60,593 nt of DNA, taken from assembly GCA_003563915.1 (NCBI GenBank), contig PWTE01000008.1:1-60593 (forward strand), read 5' to 3'. Numbering within the stretch: position 1 is the stretch's first letter; every line of letters starts with the position of its first letter. A program made the position numbers and the translations under genes. The notes beneath the pieces are model-generated. The model saw only the letters and a program-made list of their open reading frames with translations, had not been told where the DNA came from and made no database searches. Shown one piece after another: positions 9,401 to 19,677 of the stretch. The DNA comes from Nitriliruptoraceae bacterium (GTDB taxonomy: Bacteria; Actinomycetota; Nitriliruptoria; Nitriliruptorales; Nitriliruptoraceae).

Positions 9401-10099
9401 GACCAGGAAGCCAGCGTTGCCGGCGACCTTGCCCTTGCTGACCGCCTTGAGCGCCGCGTCCCATGCCAACGACAGGGCCCGGTAGTCGCTGCCGAGCCGA
9501 CGCGCGCCGTCCTTGTCGATCGGAGGGATGGTCGCCGGTTCCGCTCCCAGCGGGATCACCACGCGGAAGGCCTCCGAGATGATCGCATCCTCGGGGTCGA
9601 CGAACCGGTCCTGGCACTCGTCGATCACGATGTCGTAGACACCGGGCGCGAAGCGACCACCCGGTCCGGCGTAGCCGAGCAGCTGCTGGATGAACCCGCC
9701 TCCGACGCCACCGAACACGACCAGCGGCGGGCCGGTCAGCGCACTGCCCGCGGTCGCCGAACCAGCCGGCACGGCGTAGACGTCCGCCCACGGCTGGAAC
9801 ACGTCGTCGATGCCGATGCCGGTCCGGTGGGGACGCTTCTTGCAGTCCGGGAAGAACCCGACGACCCCGTCGAGCCGGATCGGCTGGTTCGGTCCGTAGA
9901 CGACCCGGTCGGGGATCGCCTGGCCGATCGGCACCCACGACTGGGCGTTCGCGTGCGGCAGCGTGCTGACCGGTTGGGTGAGTGGCAGAAGGGCACCCAG
10001 GACGGCAAGCAGCACCACGACCGTCACCACCCGTCGCAACTGATGTGGCCCGATGAACGTCGATGGTGACGAGGCCGGAGGATGAGAAGCAAGGGTCAT
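3497..10099 (-). CDS. Giant secreted PKD-repeat surface protein with LPMTG anchor
   Basis: Cell-surface protein of about 2,200 residues. The chosen ATG begins MTLASHPP and is followed by a basic stretch, a hydrophobic core (VVTVVVLLAVLGALLPL) and an AxA site (ANAQS), i.e. a signal peptide. Next come a globular N-region without recognised family (about 55-470), a first PKD domain (about 480-570), a calcium-binding stretch with DxDGDG and DCDDAD (about 690), a lectin-like segment (NDWYGFALG, about 910) and roughly ten tandem PKD-type domains carrying variants of VDWGDGS. A Pro/Asp-rich spacer leads to LPMTG (about 2160), a hydrophobic helix and an Arg-rich tail: a sortase substrate. PKD arrays usually serve adhesion or as spacers. 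No sortase lies in this window. Confidence 0.88.
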   Translation of the reverse strand: MTLASHPPASSPSTFIGPHQLRRVVTVVVLLAVLGALLPLTQPVSTLPHANAQSWVPIGQAIPDRVVYGPNQPIRLDGVVGFFPDCKKRPHRTGIGIDDVFQPWADVYAVPAGSATAGSALTGPPLVVFGGVGGGFIQQLLGYAGPGGRFAPGVYDIVIDECQDRFVDPEDAIISEAFRVVIPLGAEPATIPPIDKDGARRLGSDYRALSLAWDAALKAVSKGKVAGNAGFLVPTDVSIAVAQGAAVAAGQSPLPDPRPAVSTALLNKSRAQARIAADPPDPLFRSHASLVASRVGPATSDQALEVAIHDAARNTAVDAALVDALVTAVERHQGAAQVGAGDWMATHARDALALLDLLQTRLPQAADDHRAVAAAFRSGADPQWTQWMLHNDILALLNFSQSGSAYTTNAVNRRVSMNRGIPEDVLKAQLELLAPANDLRSRISSNTNTFPNLFDAIADDVEAQASGFVDLRADLERSLDDLAAEGLDRPLPTADAGGPYAASTGVPITLDATGSSGPVGLASYAWDTTLDGAYDTAGATPSVTFAEPGRFLVALQVTDVDGGSSLGVAEVEVTASDLPPTFEAVSVSPATVYPTSAVAKALVELEPDDDRDFELSITVADPEGADLTVTWYRDGTQVDEQIVTSGATATYTGAAPVDEGVTWLFDAVVTDAAGNVVAQPFMVTSFGADDDGDGWRTPLDCDDADRFVNPGSTVPDRDCNPDTSSSSIVPQAPVISFFSTPQFDGPLATSGAHQNDELFFSVVWSHPNRVTGETFDVTFEWGDGTSSSMQVAGTTAAQTTIETSRSIDTVGRIRPRVCITAPEGSTSEGLTGCLDYGTTAVLFEAHQLAPEPVVNPADVAAWTIDTPRPEFIPPVDARWYVQPFGAAIRQENNPNYPHWVVSDFELDAPGRITMGVGSFNADNDWYGFALGVQPGELRDDDADWIAIEFGHQKPPGQRTGRPECDAVVDNPRDAVIISRIRGVPTIEEFLGVTTLDLAADPNPRCNDDAGVELLGNYELPPGLGTSQGLPQYLGWPARAAQPLYRAGMYLLDITYTPERLLLSIDGVEIAAIDAPADDPFPQGRIAAQTMSQPLVRYTASNPAPVFAAVEGTEQTFTTTFADASINSSHEVRFDFGDGSPAAEGSITPLETGRWQTSAEHTYADDGDYEITVCVRDVDNDVTGCGPLLVEVINADPIVDAGPDQRVTGPVQIAASYADPGILDTHTATIDWGDGSDPVAAIVDGSKGSGIATGSHTYATAGTYTVEVCVTDDDGGVGCDDLEVEVVPGRSTPQPLVTDGVTGVEGDLVEVGVGFTDDDTDTTHTITVDWGDGPESVTFQDGGVFGAGLAARTFVDDGVYPVTFEICDVGFDGLQEPLCVTATTDVDVDNAPPTVAADVDVDGALVTVDAVIEDPGTADTHTASVDWGDGSDLQDVVVVGGPGGGSLTASHAYAATGQYEIEVCATDNGGAVGCDGATVAVAVLGTPPALTLEAPDDGRRFDEGDIVTFAGSFTDAGEGGVHTVVLDPGDGSTPFAGDVDQAAGTFTATHRYRNEPAVGPTFGAIVTLCDDTGRCDSTSVDVEVVNVSPSVDAGRDRTVGPVVNLDEATFADPGVEDVHQATVDWDDGTGPQPADVTFTDGAGTVQASTVYLEEGTYLVEICVTDDADGVGCDTATYTVVTQAIEVSVDAVESLVEGDERTFTVTFDDPQPPDGATSDDYALIARWSDGTPSEAVDVVLDDDAIDGVSGSADAAHRYVDDGTFVASFEVCQGARCGSASVEVVVTNAAPTIATWSATVDREVLTVTGAFTDPGVLDQHTATVDLGDGTPLRDAVVTTDGGAGTVSLQASYIATGTYDVRLCVADDGGAEVCATSAVTVTELTNTPPVFGGVSLPDLAEGTPFVLTGSFADPDAHAGWRLSVDWGDGADERIDFAAPGPFEVGHTYRDDGTYQVTLVLSDGIDDVTLRLTDLQVVNLPPQVTLAAVSDDLRVELEVEVTDPGVDDVLHATVDWGDGTVVEHSDVGSGSVALGVATANEVSSVVFEHTYDSAGAYLIEVCASDEDGGQGCASVAVVVGEATTSPPGEDESDPPSVPDGDHQPNPDGDVPADDGPESGSTDSVTIPDGATADADGGVSAPGVIKVLDRTRNAATDGSDTSTRQLPMTGGPIGILIGVGLLTLLLGIRLQCDFTRRRRPSIDRAG

Positions 10100-10309
10100 G
10101 AAGTCTCCAGATGGTGTTCCACGACGTCGCGACCACCGGCCATCAGCACATGGCACCAACAGGCCGGAGAGAGACGACCATGGATCACCGGGCCGTCGGT
10201 GGGGGACGATAGGAAGGTGGCGTCACACACCCGTCACACTGGACGCAAGGCGACCCGCCTGCACCGCCGCGGCGTATCCTGTGCGCCGAGAACCTCCCGG
10301 GGGGCGCGC
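10100..10309. promoter_or_regulatory. Divergent intergenic region with 11-bp-spaced direct repeat
   Basis: Separates the PKD gene (minus) from the BTAD regulator (plus). It contains CGTCACAC twice (10221-10228 and 10232-10239), repeated with an 11-base period, i.e. one helical turn. Streptomyces SARP regulators bind heptamer direct repeats with this spacing, so this could be an autoregulatory or shared operator. Two copies are also compatible with chance. Confidence 0.35.
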
Positions 10310-13300
10310 ATGAGCGGGCGGACCGCACGGTCCATGGTCGGTCGCGCGCGGGAGTTCGCTGTCGCCACCGCCCTGCTCGATCAGCTGGACGGTCGGCCCG
10401 GCGGTGGTGTGCTGTTCATCGTGGGCGAGCCCGGGATCGGCAAGACGACCCTCCTGGCCGCCATCCAGCACGAAGCCCGCGGACGCAGCCATCTCGTGCG
10501 CAGCTCCCGCTGCCTCTCGATGGCTACCCCACTGCCGCTCGAACCCGTGGTCGATCTCCTCCTCCCGGACGACAACACGCAGCCATCGTCCGGACCAGCC
10601 CCGCCAAGTCGGGAGCGCTACGCCGATGCGCTGCGTGCCCTGCGGGTGCGCGCTTCGACCGGCCCGACCGTTCTCCTGCTCGACGACCTGCAATGGTCCG
10701 ACCACGCCACGCTGGCCTTCCTCCAGGCGGCGATCACACGCGAAGAGCCAGGCGCCGTGCTGTGGATCCTCGCTGCCCGCCCAGGCGAGGTCGCAACCAC
10801 GATGACCGACACGCTCCACCGGCTGCCGCATGCAACGACACTGACCGTCGCAGGGTTGGAGGTCGACGACGTCGCCGACCTCGCGAGAACCATCGCAGAC
10901 CCGCCCGGTGACGATGTCGTCGCGGCCATCCACCATCGAACCGGCGGCAACCCGTTCCTCGCCCTTGAGCTGCTGCGGGCAGCCGCCGACCCACGGCCCG
11001 ACCGCCGCGTCCTGCCCGCTGGTGTCCGGGACGCCGTGGCGGTCCGCCGCCGGGACCTCGGCGAGCCGGCGGACACGGTGCTGGGATGGTGCGCCGTCCT
11101 CCCGGATCCCATCCACCTCGAGTGGCTCGGCGACTTGTGCGGGCTCGACGCGTTGGCTTCGGTGGCAACGCTCGTCGATGGCGCCTTCCTCACGTCCGAC
11201 TCCGGCGGTGAGGGGGTCCGCTTCGTACACGACCTGCTGCGTGACGCGGTCCTCGACGCGCTGCCTGGCCCGACCAGGCGGGCGATGCACGCGCGGGTCG
11301 CCGAGGCCCTGCGGACGGCCTCTCCCGAGCTGAGGGCCGTCCAGCTGCGAGCTGCGGGGCGAGCTCGGGAAGCGGCCGGCCTGTACGTCGAACTGGCAGA
11401 CGCCGCACTGCTCGGCGGTGCGCCCGCCGACGCCAGTGACCGGGCGCGCGAGGCTGGCAGTCTCGCGCGGGACGCCGGTGACCGACCGCTCGAGACGGCA
11501 GCCCTGGGCCTGGAGGTCCTGGCGAAGCTGCGCCTGGGCGAGCAGGCCGCCGCGCACGAACTGGCGCGGCGGGTGCGGCGCCGCCTGCGTGACCGGCCGG
11601 CATCGGAGCGGGCACGGTTCCTGGCGAGGTATGCGATGGCGTGCTGGGATGACACCGCCGACCTCGACCGGGCCCAGGACGCGGTGGCGGAGCTCGCGCC
11701 GCTCGAAGCCGCCCTCGACGGGGCCGACGCCGCGGAGGCGCTGCTTGCCCGCGCCCACATCACTAACCGTGCGGGCAGGTCCGGTGACGCACTACCCGTC
11801 GCGCGTGAGGCCGTCCGGCTGGCGCGTGCGGTCTCGACCGATGCCCCGACGGACGCTGCCCTGCTGCCGCGAGCCCTCGGCCACCTCGGCCTGCTCGAAG
11901 GACAGGCCGGGTCGATCACGGCCGCGGTGGAAGCCCTCGAAGAAGCCGTCGACCTCGCACAGGATCACGGACTGCCCGCCGAGGAGGGGTACGCCTGGCT
12001 GGCGCGCTCCTTCCTCGCCCAGCACACCGGCGACGAAGACGCCCACGAACAGCTCGCCCGCCGCGGGTTAGAGGTCGCAGGGCTCCCCGCTGCGGTCGAG
12101 GCCATGCTGCGCGCCAACGCCGGAGTCGGTGCGGTATGGCGCGGTGACGTCAGTGGGGGACTCCTGGAGCTGGAGCAGGCATTGGAGGTGGGCGCGCTCG
12201 CGGGTCGGGCGACACGCAACCGTGTGGCGGTGACGCTCGTCCACGCACTCGCTCGGCATGGAGAGGTCGACCAGGCCGATGCACTACTCGCGGAGATCGA
12301 TGCGCCGCCGGGCAGCTGGGAGGGCACCCGTGTCGCCTACGCCCGCGCCCTGGTCGCGGAGGAGGGAGGCGACGATGCAACAGCACGGGTCGACTACCTC
12401 GCCGGCTGTGCCGACGGGGACAACCCGTCGAGCGTCTGGTCGCTTGCCGGGGTGGTCCGGACGTCCTGCGCGCTGGGCGACGTTGCGGAGGCGCGCCAGG
12501 CACTGACGGGTCTCGAACAGCGTGCCGCTCGGTGGCCAGTCGTCGCTTGGCTGCTGACCGCCAGCCAGGGGGAGGTCGCGGACCTCTCAGGCGACAGAGC
12601 CAGGGCGGCAGAGCGTTTCGCAGCGGCTGCAGCAGCACGCGGGAACCGTGGTGATCAGCTGCGGCTACAGACTCGCGCCGCCATCGCGCAGCGGGATGCG
12701 CCGGCCACCCTCGCCGCCCTGACGGCCCTCAGCGAGGTCGTGGGAAGCTCTGCAACGGCGCGCCTGCGAGCTCGTGCCACGGCTGCAGGCCTCATGGCAG
12801 ACAGCGACGCGCCGAGGTTCGAGCTACGGATCCTCGGCCCACTCGAACTGCTGCACGAAGGAGCCCAAGTCAAGGTGCCGACGGGGCGCCCCGTCGAGCT
12901 GCTCGGTCTGCTGGCCCTGACCGGGCCACAACCGACCGCACGGGTCATCGACGCGCTCTGGCCCCATGCGCCCGAGCAAAGCGGACGGCAGCGCCTGCGC
13001 CAGGTCCGCTACCGCCTGCGCCAGGTCGCCCCCGACCTGGTCGTCCGGGGAGATGACGACCGGATCGCGCTCGGCGAGGGCACACAGATCGACCTCGACC
13101 GGTTCGAGACACTTGCGACCCGCCCAGTCGCTCCAGACGACGACACGGAGCGAAGTGCACGAGCGGCCCTGGCCCTGGTCCGCGGCGAGGTCCTAGAGGC
13201 CAGCGAGCTCGAGCTGGACGATCTTGAAGCCACCCGTGAGCGGGTCCGTGTGCTGCGACGCGGACTCCATGACCAGCTGGGCCGTCTCGCTGTGGCACGC

Positions 13301-13546
13301 GGCGACCTCACCGATGCCGTGGACGAACTGCAAGCCTCCATCGAACTCGACCAGACCGATCAGACCCGGGTCCGCCGACTGGAACGCATCCTCCGTGAAC
13401 TCGAGCGGCACGTCGAGGCCGACGGGCTGCTCGCCGACACCGTGGCGCGCCTACATGCCCTCGGTGTCGACACGCCGACACCCCGCGGCGATTCGTGGGC
13501 GACTGGGGCTCACGGAACGAGTGATGTAGATGCGCCACATAGGTGA
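10310..13546 (+). CDS. AAA ATPase / TPR / C-terminal BTAD transcriptional regulator
   Basis: Regulator of 1,078 residues. The N-terminal STAND-like ATPase opens MVGRAREFAVA, with Walker A GEPGIGKTTLL (about 40) and Walker B VLLLDDLQW (about 120). A long Ala/Arg/Glu-rich alpha-helical TPR-like region follows (about 350-830). Near residue 845 a winged-helix DNA-binding domain starts (FELRILGPLELLHEG), followed by a BTAD domain (about 935-1075). SARP-family proteins normally carry the DNA-binding and BTAD domains at the N-terminus, so the order is reversed here. The ATG is supported by an adjacent G-rich ribosome site and by the family-like start. Position suggests control of the divergent PKD gene, but the target is inferred. 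Confidence 0.85.
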   Translation: MSGRTARSMVGRAREFAVATALLDQLDGRPGGGVLFIVGEPGIGKTTLLAAIQHEARGRSHLVRSSRCLSMATPLPLEPVVDLLLPDDNTQPSSGPAPPSRERYADALRALRVRASTGPTVLLLDDLQWSDHATLAFLQAAITREEPGAVLWILAARPGEVATTMTDTLHRLPHATTLTVAGLEVDDVADLARTIADPPGDDVVAAIHHRTGGNPFLALELLRAAADPRPDRRVLPAGVRDAVAVRRRDLGEPADTVLGWCAVLPDPIHLEWLGDLCGLDALASVATLVDGAFLTSDSGGEGVRFVHDLLRDAVLDALPGPTRRAMHARVAEALRTASPELRAVQLRAAGRAREAAGLYVELADAALLGGAPADASDRAREAGSLARDAGDRPLETAALGLEVLAKLRLGEQAAAHELARRVRRRLRDRPASERARFLARYAMACWDDTADLDRAQDAVAELAPLEAALDGADAAEALLARAHITNRAGRSGDALPVAREAVRLARAVSTDAPTDAALLPRALGHLGLLEGQAGSITAAVEALEEAVDLAQDHGLPAEEGYAWLARSFLAQHTGDEDAHEQLARRGLEVAGLPAAVEAMLRANAGVGAVWRGDVSGGLLELEQALEVGALAGRATRNRVAVTLVHALARHGEVDQADALLAEIDAPPGSWEGTRVAYARALVAEEGGDDATARVDYLAGCADGDNPSSVWSLAGVVRTSCALGDVAEARQALTGLEQRAARWPVVAWLLTASQGEVADLSGDRARAAERFAAAAAARGNRGDQLRLQTRAAIAQRDAPATLAALTALSEVVGSSATARLRARATAAGLMADSDAPRFELRILGPLELLHEGAQVKVPTGRPVELLGLLALTGPQPTARVIDALWPHAPEQSGRQRLRQVRYRLRQVAPDLVVRGDDDRIALGEGTQIDLDRFETLATRPVAPDDDTERSARAALALVRGEVLEASELELDDLEATRERVRVLRRGLHDQLGRLAVARGDLTDAVDELQASIELDQTDQTRVRRLERILRELERHVEADGLLADTVARLHALGVDTPTPRGDSWATGAHGTSDVDAPHR

Positions 13547-13562
13547 GGAGACCGAACACGCA

Positions 13563-13802
13563 ATGGCGCGGTTCGAGCAGCTCGCCGATGGGCTCGATCG
13601 CGACGTCGCCAAGGTCTTGGTCACCGACGACCTTCGCGACGTCACCGAGGCCGCGAAGGCCGTCCCTGACGACGAAGCACGGTTGCGGGAGTCCGTCGAG
13701 CTCACCGGGACTCACGGCAGGTCGTGGAACCAGATCGCGGTCGCCCTCGGTGTCTCGCCCCAAGCAGCGCGCCAGCGGTCCGCCGACAAGGTGCGAACCT
13801 GA
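13563..13802 (+). CDS. Small helix-turn-helix protein
   Basis: 79 residues. The C-terminal half carries a clear HTH (SWNQIAVALGVSPQAARQRS), similar to small sigma-like or AsnC-like DNA-binding modules; the N-half is charged and helical. The ATG has GAGGAG about 12 bases upstream. An alternative ATG at 13530 would overlap the preceding gene by 17 bases. It probably shares a transcript with the BTAD regulator. Its function is unknown. Confidence 0.65.
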   Translation: MARFEQLADGLDRDVAKVLVTDDLRDVTEAAKAVPDDEARLRESVELTGTHGRSWNQIAVALGVSPQAARQRSADKVRT

Positions 13803-14371
13803 CAGGCGCTGCGCAGCCCGGCGGCCTCCGCATGGCTACGCGACGGCCTCACTCGCCCGGTCCTCGCGGAGAACGACGGTGGTCGTGGTTGAGCACGGCT
13901 CTGCCGGCCAGGGGCCAGGATCGGTCCAGAGGAGCGAATCCGTGGGTCGAGCGGCGCAGGGGTTGCGCCTATCGCGGTAGGAGGTGTTGGCTGGGGTTGC
14001 TGGTCTTCTCCCGCCAGCCGGCCCCGTCCTTCTTCCGCCTCTCCCGGGACGGGGCCTTCCCCGTTCTCCATCCCGATGCCGCGGCGTTCGTCGTCGGTCG
14101 CCATGGCCTCCCCATGCGACGGTTCCATCTACCGGTACGGCGAGGTGATCATCGAGCAGAGCCGCCTGATCGGGACCTACTGGGCGACCTGACCGGGACG
14201 ACGATCAGCGGCTGGAGCCGACCTGCCGCAGCCGGGGAGCGCCCGAGCGCCGTTCCTTCGGCAACGGAGGTCACCCGGCACGGTGACCATCGCCCCTGGC
14301 CCATGCCGCCCCGATGAGGTTGGCTGAACCCGACATCGCCGCCGGCGACCGCGGTGTCCGGGAGGCGCGCC
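13803..14371. other. Intergenic region of about 570 nt with strong stem-loop
   Basis: No convincing gene. The part around 13,880-14,060 is rich in short complementary segments and ends in a strong hairpin (14020-14056), so a structured leader or small RNA is possible. I could not match it to a known riboswitch, RNase P, SRP RNA or tmRNA. Promoters for the downstream operon should lie here, but no clean -35/-10 pair stands out. Confidence 0.4.
14020..14056 (+). terminator. Strong GC stem-loop
   Basis: Perfect 10-bp stem GGCCCCGTCC / GGACGGGGCC with a 17-nt loop, followed by a pyrimidine-rich TTCCCCGTTCTCC rather than a true T-run. It could terminate the upstream transcript or attenuate the downstream operon. 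Confidence 0.45.
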
Positions 14372-16200
<1,829 letters not shown>

Positions 16201-16204
<4 letters not shown>

Positions 16205-17214
16205 CGGAACGGACCAGCCACACGACCGAGCTCACGGCCTCTCCGGACGTGAGCCGGGAGCACGGGGTACACCTCCTGCGCGAGATGCTCCGGATCCGGC
16301 GGTTCGAGGAGCGCTGTGTCGAGCTGTACTCGGCCGCCAAGATCCGTGGCTTCCTCCACCTGTACATCGGCGAGGAGGCCGTCGCCACCGGGGTGATGGC
16401 CACCCTGGAGCCAGACGACGCGGTGGTGTCGACCTACCGCGAGCACGGCCACGCCATCGCCAAGGGCATCGGCATGGGACCGATCATGGCGGAGATGTTC
16501 GGCAAGGTCGACGGTGTGGCGCGGGGACGCGGAGGTTCGATGCACCTGTTCGATGCCGCCACCCGCTTCTACGGCGGCAACGCGATCGTCGCCGGCGGGA
16601 TCCCGCTGGCCGTCGGCATCGCCCTGGCCGACCGGATGCAGGGACGCGACCGGGTCACGGTCTGCTTCTTCGGGGAGGGCGCCGTCGACGAGGGTGCCTT
16701 CCACGAGTCGATCAACCTCGCCTCCCTGTGGGATGCCCCCGTGCTGTTCGCCTGCGAGAACAACCGGTACTCGATGGGCATGGCGCTGGAGCGGGCCGAG
16801 GCCCAGACGGACCTCGCGCTGAAGGCTGCCGGGTACGCCGTACCCGCCTGGCATGTCGACGGGATGGACGTGCTCGCCGTCGAGGAGGGCACCCGTCGCG
16901 CGATCACCGCGATCCGCGCTGGTGGGGGCCCCGCCTTCATCGAGTACGAGACGTACCGGTTCCGGGCCCACTCGATGTACGACCCCGACCTCTACCGCGA
17001 CCCCAAGGAGGTGGAGGCCTGGAAGCAGCGCGATCCGATCCCCGCCCTGATCGAGACCCTCCAGAAGCTCGGTCACCTCGATGACGCCGAGGTGGCCGCA
17101 CTGGAGGCGGAGGTCGACGCCGAGGTCGACGCGGCCGTGGCCTTCGCCGAGGACTCGCCGTTGGAGCCCGTCGAGGACCTGCACCGGTTCGTGACCAGCG
17201 AGGTGGCACCGTGA
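16201..17214 (+). CDS. 2-oxoacid (pyruvate/acetoin) dehydrogenase E1 alpha
   Basis: Thiamin-diphosphate subunit of a heterotetrameric E1, 337 residues, typical for PdhA/AcoA. It has GGSMHLFD, the [15 protein letters not shown] stretch and the TPP-Mg motif GEGAVDEG ending in ACENN, a GEG variant of the usual GDG, plus [10 protein letters not shown] in the phosphorylation-loop region. GTG start overlapping the ligase stop by 4 bases. With E1beta it decarboxylates a 2-oxoacid (or cleaves acetoin) and passes the acyl group to the E2 lipoyl arm. Pyruvate and acetoin enzymes cannot be separated by eye. Confidence 0.9.
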
Positions 17215-18218
17215 GCACCACGACCCCTGCGCCGACGACCGTCACCCTGACACTCCGCGAGGCGCTCAAGCAGAGCCTTCGCGACGCTCTGCACCGCGAC
17301 GAACGGGTGTTCCTGATGGGCGAGGACATCGGCGCCTACGGCGGCTGCTTCGCGGTGACGATGGGACTGCTCGACGAGTTCGGGCCGGAGCGGATCCGCG
17401 ACACCCCGCTGTCGGAGGTCGCGATCGTCGGCACCGCGATCGGGGCGGCGATGAACGGGATGCGGCCCATCGCGGAGATCATGACCTGCAACTTCTCGCT
17501 CCTCGCCCTCGACCAGGTCATCAACAACGCCGCCACGCTGCTGCACATGTCCGGCGGCCAGTTCAACGTTCCCGTCGTGATCCGCACGACCGCCGGCGCG
17601 GGCAAGCAACTCGCGGCACAGCACTCCCACAGCTTCGAGCCGATCTTCGCCCACATCCCCGGGATCCGGGTGCTGTCGATCGCGACCCACGAGGACGCCC
17701 GCGCCGTGCTGTGGCAGGCGCTGGAGGACCCCGACCCGGTCGTGCTGTTCGAGTACCCGCGGATCATGACGATGGAGGCAGAGGTCCCGGTCGAACCCAC
17801 CCCGGTCGACCTGGACTCAGCAGCGATCCGCCGCGCGGGGTCGGACGTCACCCTCATCACCTATGGCGCGATCCAGCACACGGTGCTGGAAGCCGCTGCG
17901 GCGTTGGCGGAGGACGGTATCGACGCCGAGGTGATCGACCTGCGCTCGTTGCGCCCGCTCGACGACGCGACCGTGCTGGGCTCCGTCGCCCGGACGCACC
18001 GGGCCGTCGTGATCGAGGAACCCTGGCGGACCTTGGGGGTCGGCGCCGAGGTGGCGGCACGCGTCACCGAGCAGGCCTTCTACGACCTCGACGCTCCGGT
18101 CGCCCGTATCGGCTCGGCCGAGGTCCCGATGCCCTACGCCAAACACCTCGAGGACGCGGCGCAGCCCCAGGTCCCGGCGGTCGTTGCGGCGGTCCACCGG
18201 GTGATGCACCGTGGGTGA
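17211..18218 (+). CDS. 2-oxoacid (pyruvate/acetoin) dehydrogenase E1 beta
   Basis: 335 residues, normal for the family. The N-terminal pyrimidine-binding domain shows [21 protein letters not shown] and the stretch [17 protein letters not shown]. The C-terminal transketolase domain shows [17 protein letters not shown] and [14 protein letters not shown] start overlapping E1alpha by 4 bases, so the two subunits should be made in equal amounts. E3 (lipoamide dehydrogenase) is not in this window and must come from elsewhere. Confidence 0.92.
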   Translation: MSTTTPAPTTVTLTLREALKQSLRDALHRDERVFLMGEDIGAYGGCFAVTMGLLDEFGPERIRDTPLSEVAIVGTAIGAAMNGMRPIAEIMTCNFSLLALDQVINNAATLLHMSGGQFNVPVVIRTTAGAGKQLAAQHSHSFEPIFAHIPGIRVLSIATHEDARAVLWQALEDPDPVVLFEYPRIMTMEAEVPVEPTPVDLDSAAIRRAGSDVTLITYGAIQHTVLEAAAALAEDGIDAEVIDLRSLRPLDDATVLGSVARTHRAVVIEEPWRTLGVGAEVAARVTEQAFYDLDAPVARIGSAEVPMPYAKHLEDAAQPQVPAVVAAVHRVMHRG

Positions 18219-19677
18219 GTTCCGGATGCCCGCGCTCGGGGCCGGCATGGACGTCGGCCGGATCGTCGAGTGGTACGTCAAGCCCGGAGACCGGGTCGAG
18301 CGCGGCGACATCATCGCGTTGGTGGAGACCGACAAGGCCAACATCGACGTCGAGGTGTTCGAGAGCGGGGTGGTCGAGGAGCTGTTGGTCGAGGAGGGCA
18401 CGCGGGTCCCGATCGGGACACCCGTGGCGCTGATCGCACCCGAAGAGGACGCCGAGCCCACCCCTTCGGCTCCTCCGGAGGTGGCGGCCCCGACCGAGAT
18501 CTCCGACGACCAGACCCCGGAGGAACCGGTCACCCCGTCGGAGGCCATCCCCCAGCCCGCCAGAGCCCCGGAGCCGACCACCGAGGTCGTCGATCAACAC
18601 CCCTTCGTCACGTCCCCCCTCGTGCGGAAGCAGGCGGCCGAGACCGGTGTGGATCTGACCCGGGTGCGTGGCACCGGCCCCGAGGGCCTCATCACCCGCC
18701 GCGACGTCGCCGAGGCCGCCTCTGCGCAGGCGCCAGACCGACCCCACATCACCGGTGACGGCACTCGCCCCAGGGCCGTTGAGGTGACCCCGCCTCCCAC
18801 CGCGGTGCCGTCCTCCCCGTTCGCCCGCCGGCTGGCCGCTGAACGCGGGGTGGATCTCACCGCCATCGCGGGTACCGGCCCCGGGGGCAGCCGCGTGGCC
18901 CGTGACATCCCCGCGGCCACCGTCCGCCAGGTCGACGCGGCCGTGACGCCCGAGGCGTCGGCAACCGTGCCACCGACCGCGGAGCCGGCCGCCGCCAGCT
19001 CCGCCGAGGAGCGTGCCCTGGTGATGCGGCAGGCGATCGCCCGCGCCATGGAGCAGGCGAACCGCGAGATCCCCCACTACCACCTCGGCGAGACCGTCGA
19101 CGTCGAGGACACCCTCGTCTGGGTCGCCGAACGCAACGCCGACCGACCGCCGACGGAGCGGATCCTGCCGGCGGCGCTGGTGCTCAAGGCGACCGCCCTG
19201 GCGCTCACGAGGTACCCCGATCTGAACGGGTACTGGATCGACGATGGGTTCCGGCCGGGCGAGGGCATCCACCTGGGCGTCGCGATCAACCTGCGCCGGG
19301 GTGGCCTGCTCGCACCGGCGATCCGGGATGCGGATCAGCGGTCGCTCGACGAGCTCATGCAGGCATTGAAGGATCTCGTGGAGCGGACCCGCGCCGGCGG
19401 GCTGCGCGGCTCCGAGCTGACCGACCCGACGATCACGGTCAGCAACCTCGGTGACACCGGGGTCGAGTCGATCCACGGGGTGATCAGCCCTCCCCAGGTC
19501 GCGCTCGTCGGGGTCGGGCGGATCACCGAGCGCCCGTGGGTCGTCGATGGGACGGTCGCGGTCCGCCGCACCCTGTTCCTGAGCCTCGCAGGCGACCACC
19601 GCGCGAGCGACGGCCACCGCGGCGGCCGCTTCCTCTCGACCATCGCCACCAACCTCACCCGACCGGAGACGCTGTGA
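18211..19677 (+). CDS. Dihydrolipoamide acyltransferase E2 with two subunit-binding domains
   Basis: Core acyltransferase, 488 residues. One N-terminal lipoyl domain (1-80) with lipoylated Lys42 in [10 protein letters not shown], a Pro/Glu-rich linker, then two peripheral subunit-binding domains (about 130-165, [15 protein letters not shown]; about 200-238, [15 protein letters not shown]). The catalytic domain (about 265-488) ends with GDHRASDG, giving the expected catalytic His463 and Asp467. Most E2 proteins carry a single subunit-binding domain, so the second is unusual. It overlaps E1beta by 8 bases and the ACP gene by 4. Confidence 0.9.
   Translation: MGEFRMPALGAGMDVGRIVEWYVKPGDRVERGDIIALVETDKANIDVEVFESGVVEELLVEEGTRVPIGTPVALIAPEEDAEPTPSAPPEVAAPTEISDDQTPEEPVTPSEAIPQPARAPEPTTEVVDQHPFVTSPLVRKQAAETGVDLTRVRGTGPEGLITRRDVAEAASAQAPDRPHITGDGTRPRAVEVTPPPTAVPSSPFARRLAAERGVDLTAIAGTGPGGSRVARDIPAATVRQVDAAVTPEASATVPPTAEPAAASSAEERALVMRQAIARAMEQANREIPHYHLGETVDVEDTLVWVAERNADRPPTERILPAALVLKATALALTRYPDLNGYWIDDGFRPGEGIHLGVAINLRRGGLLAPAIRDADQRSLDELMQALKDLVERTRAGGLRGSELTDPTITVSNLGDTGVESIHGVISPPQVALVGVGRITERPWVVDGTVAVRRTLFLSLAGDHRASDGHRGGRFLSTIATNLTRPETL

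Noticed and set aside
13860-14020. Known riboswitch (c-di-AMP ydaO, cobalamin) or RNase P RNA
   Set aside because: The conserved cores of these classes could not be found; only general hairpin potential remains.
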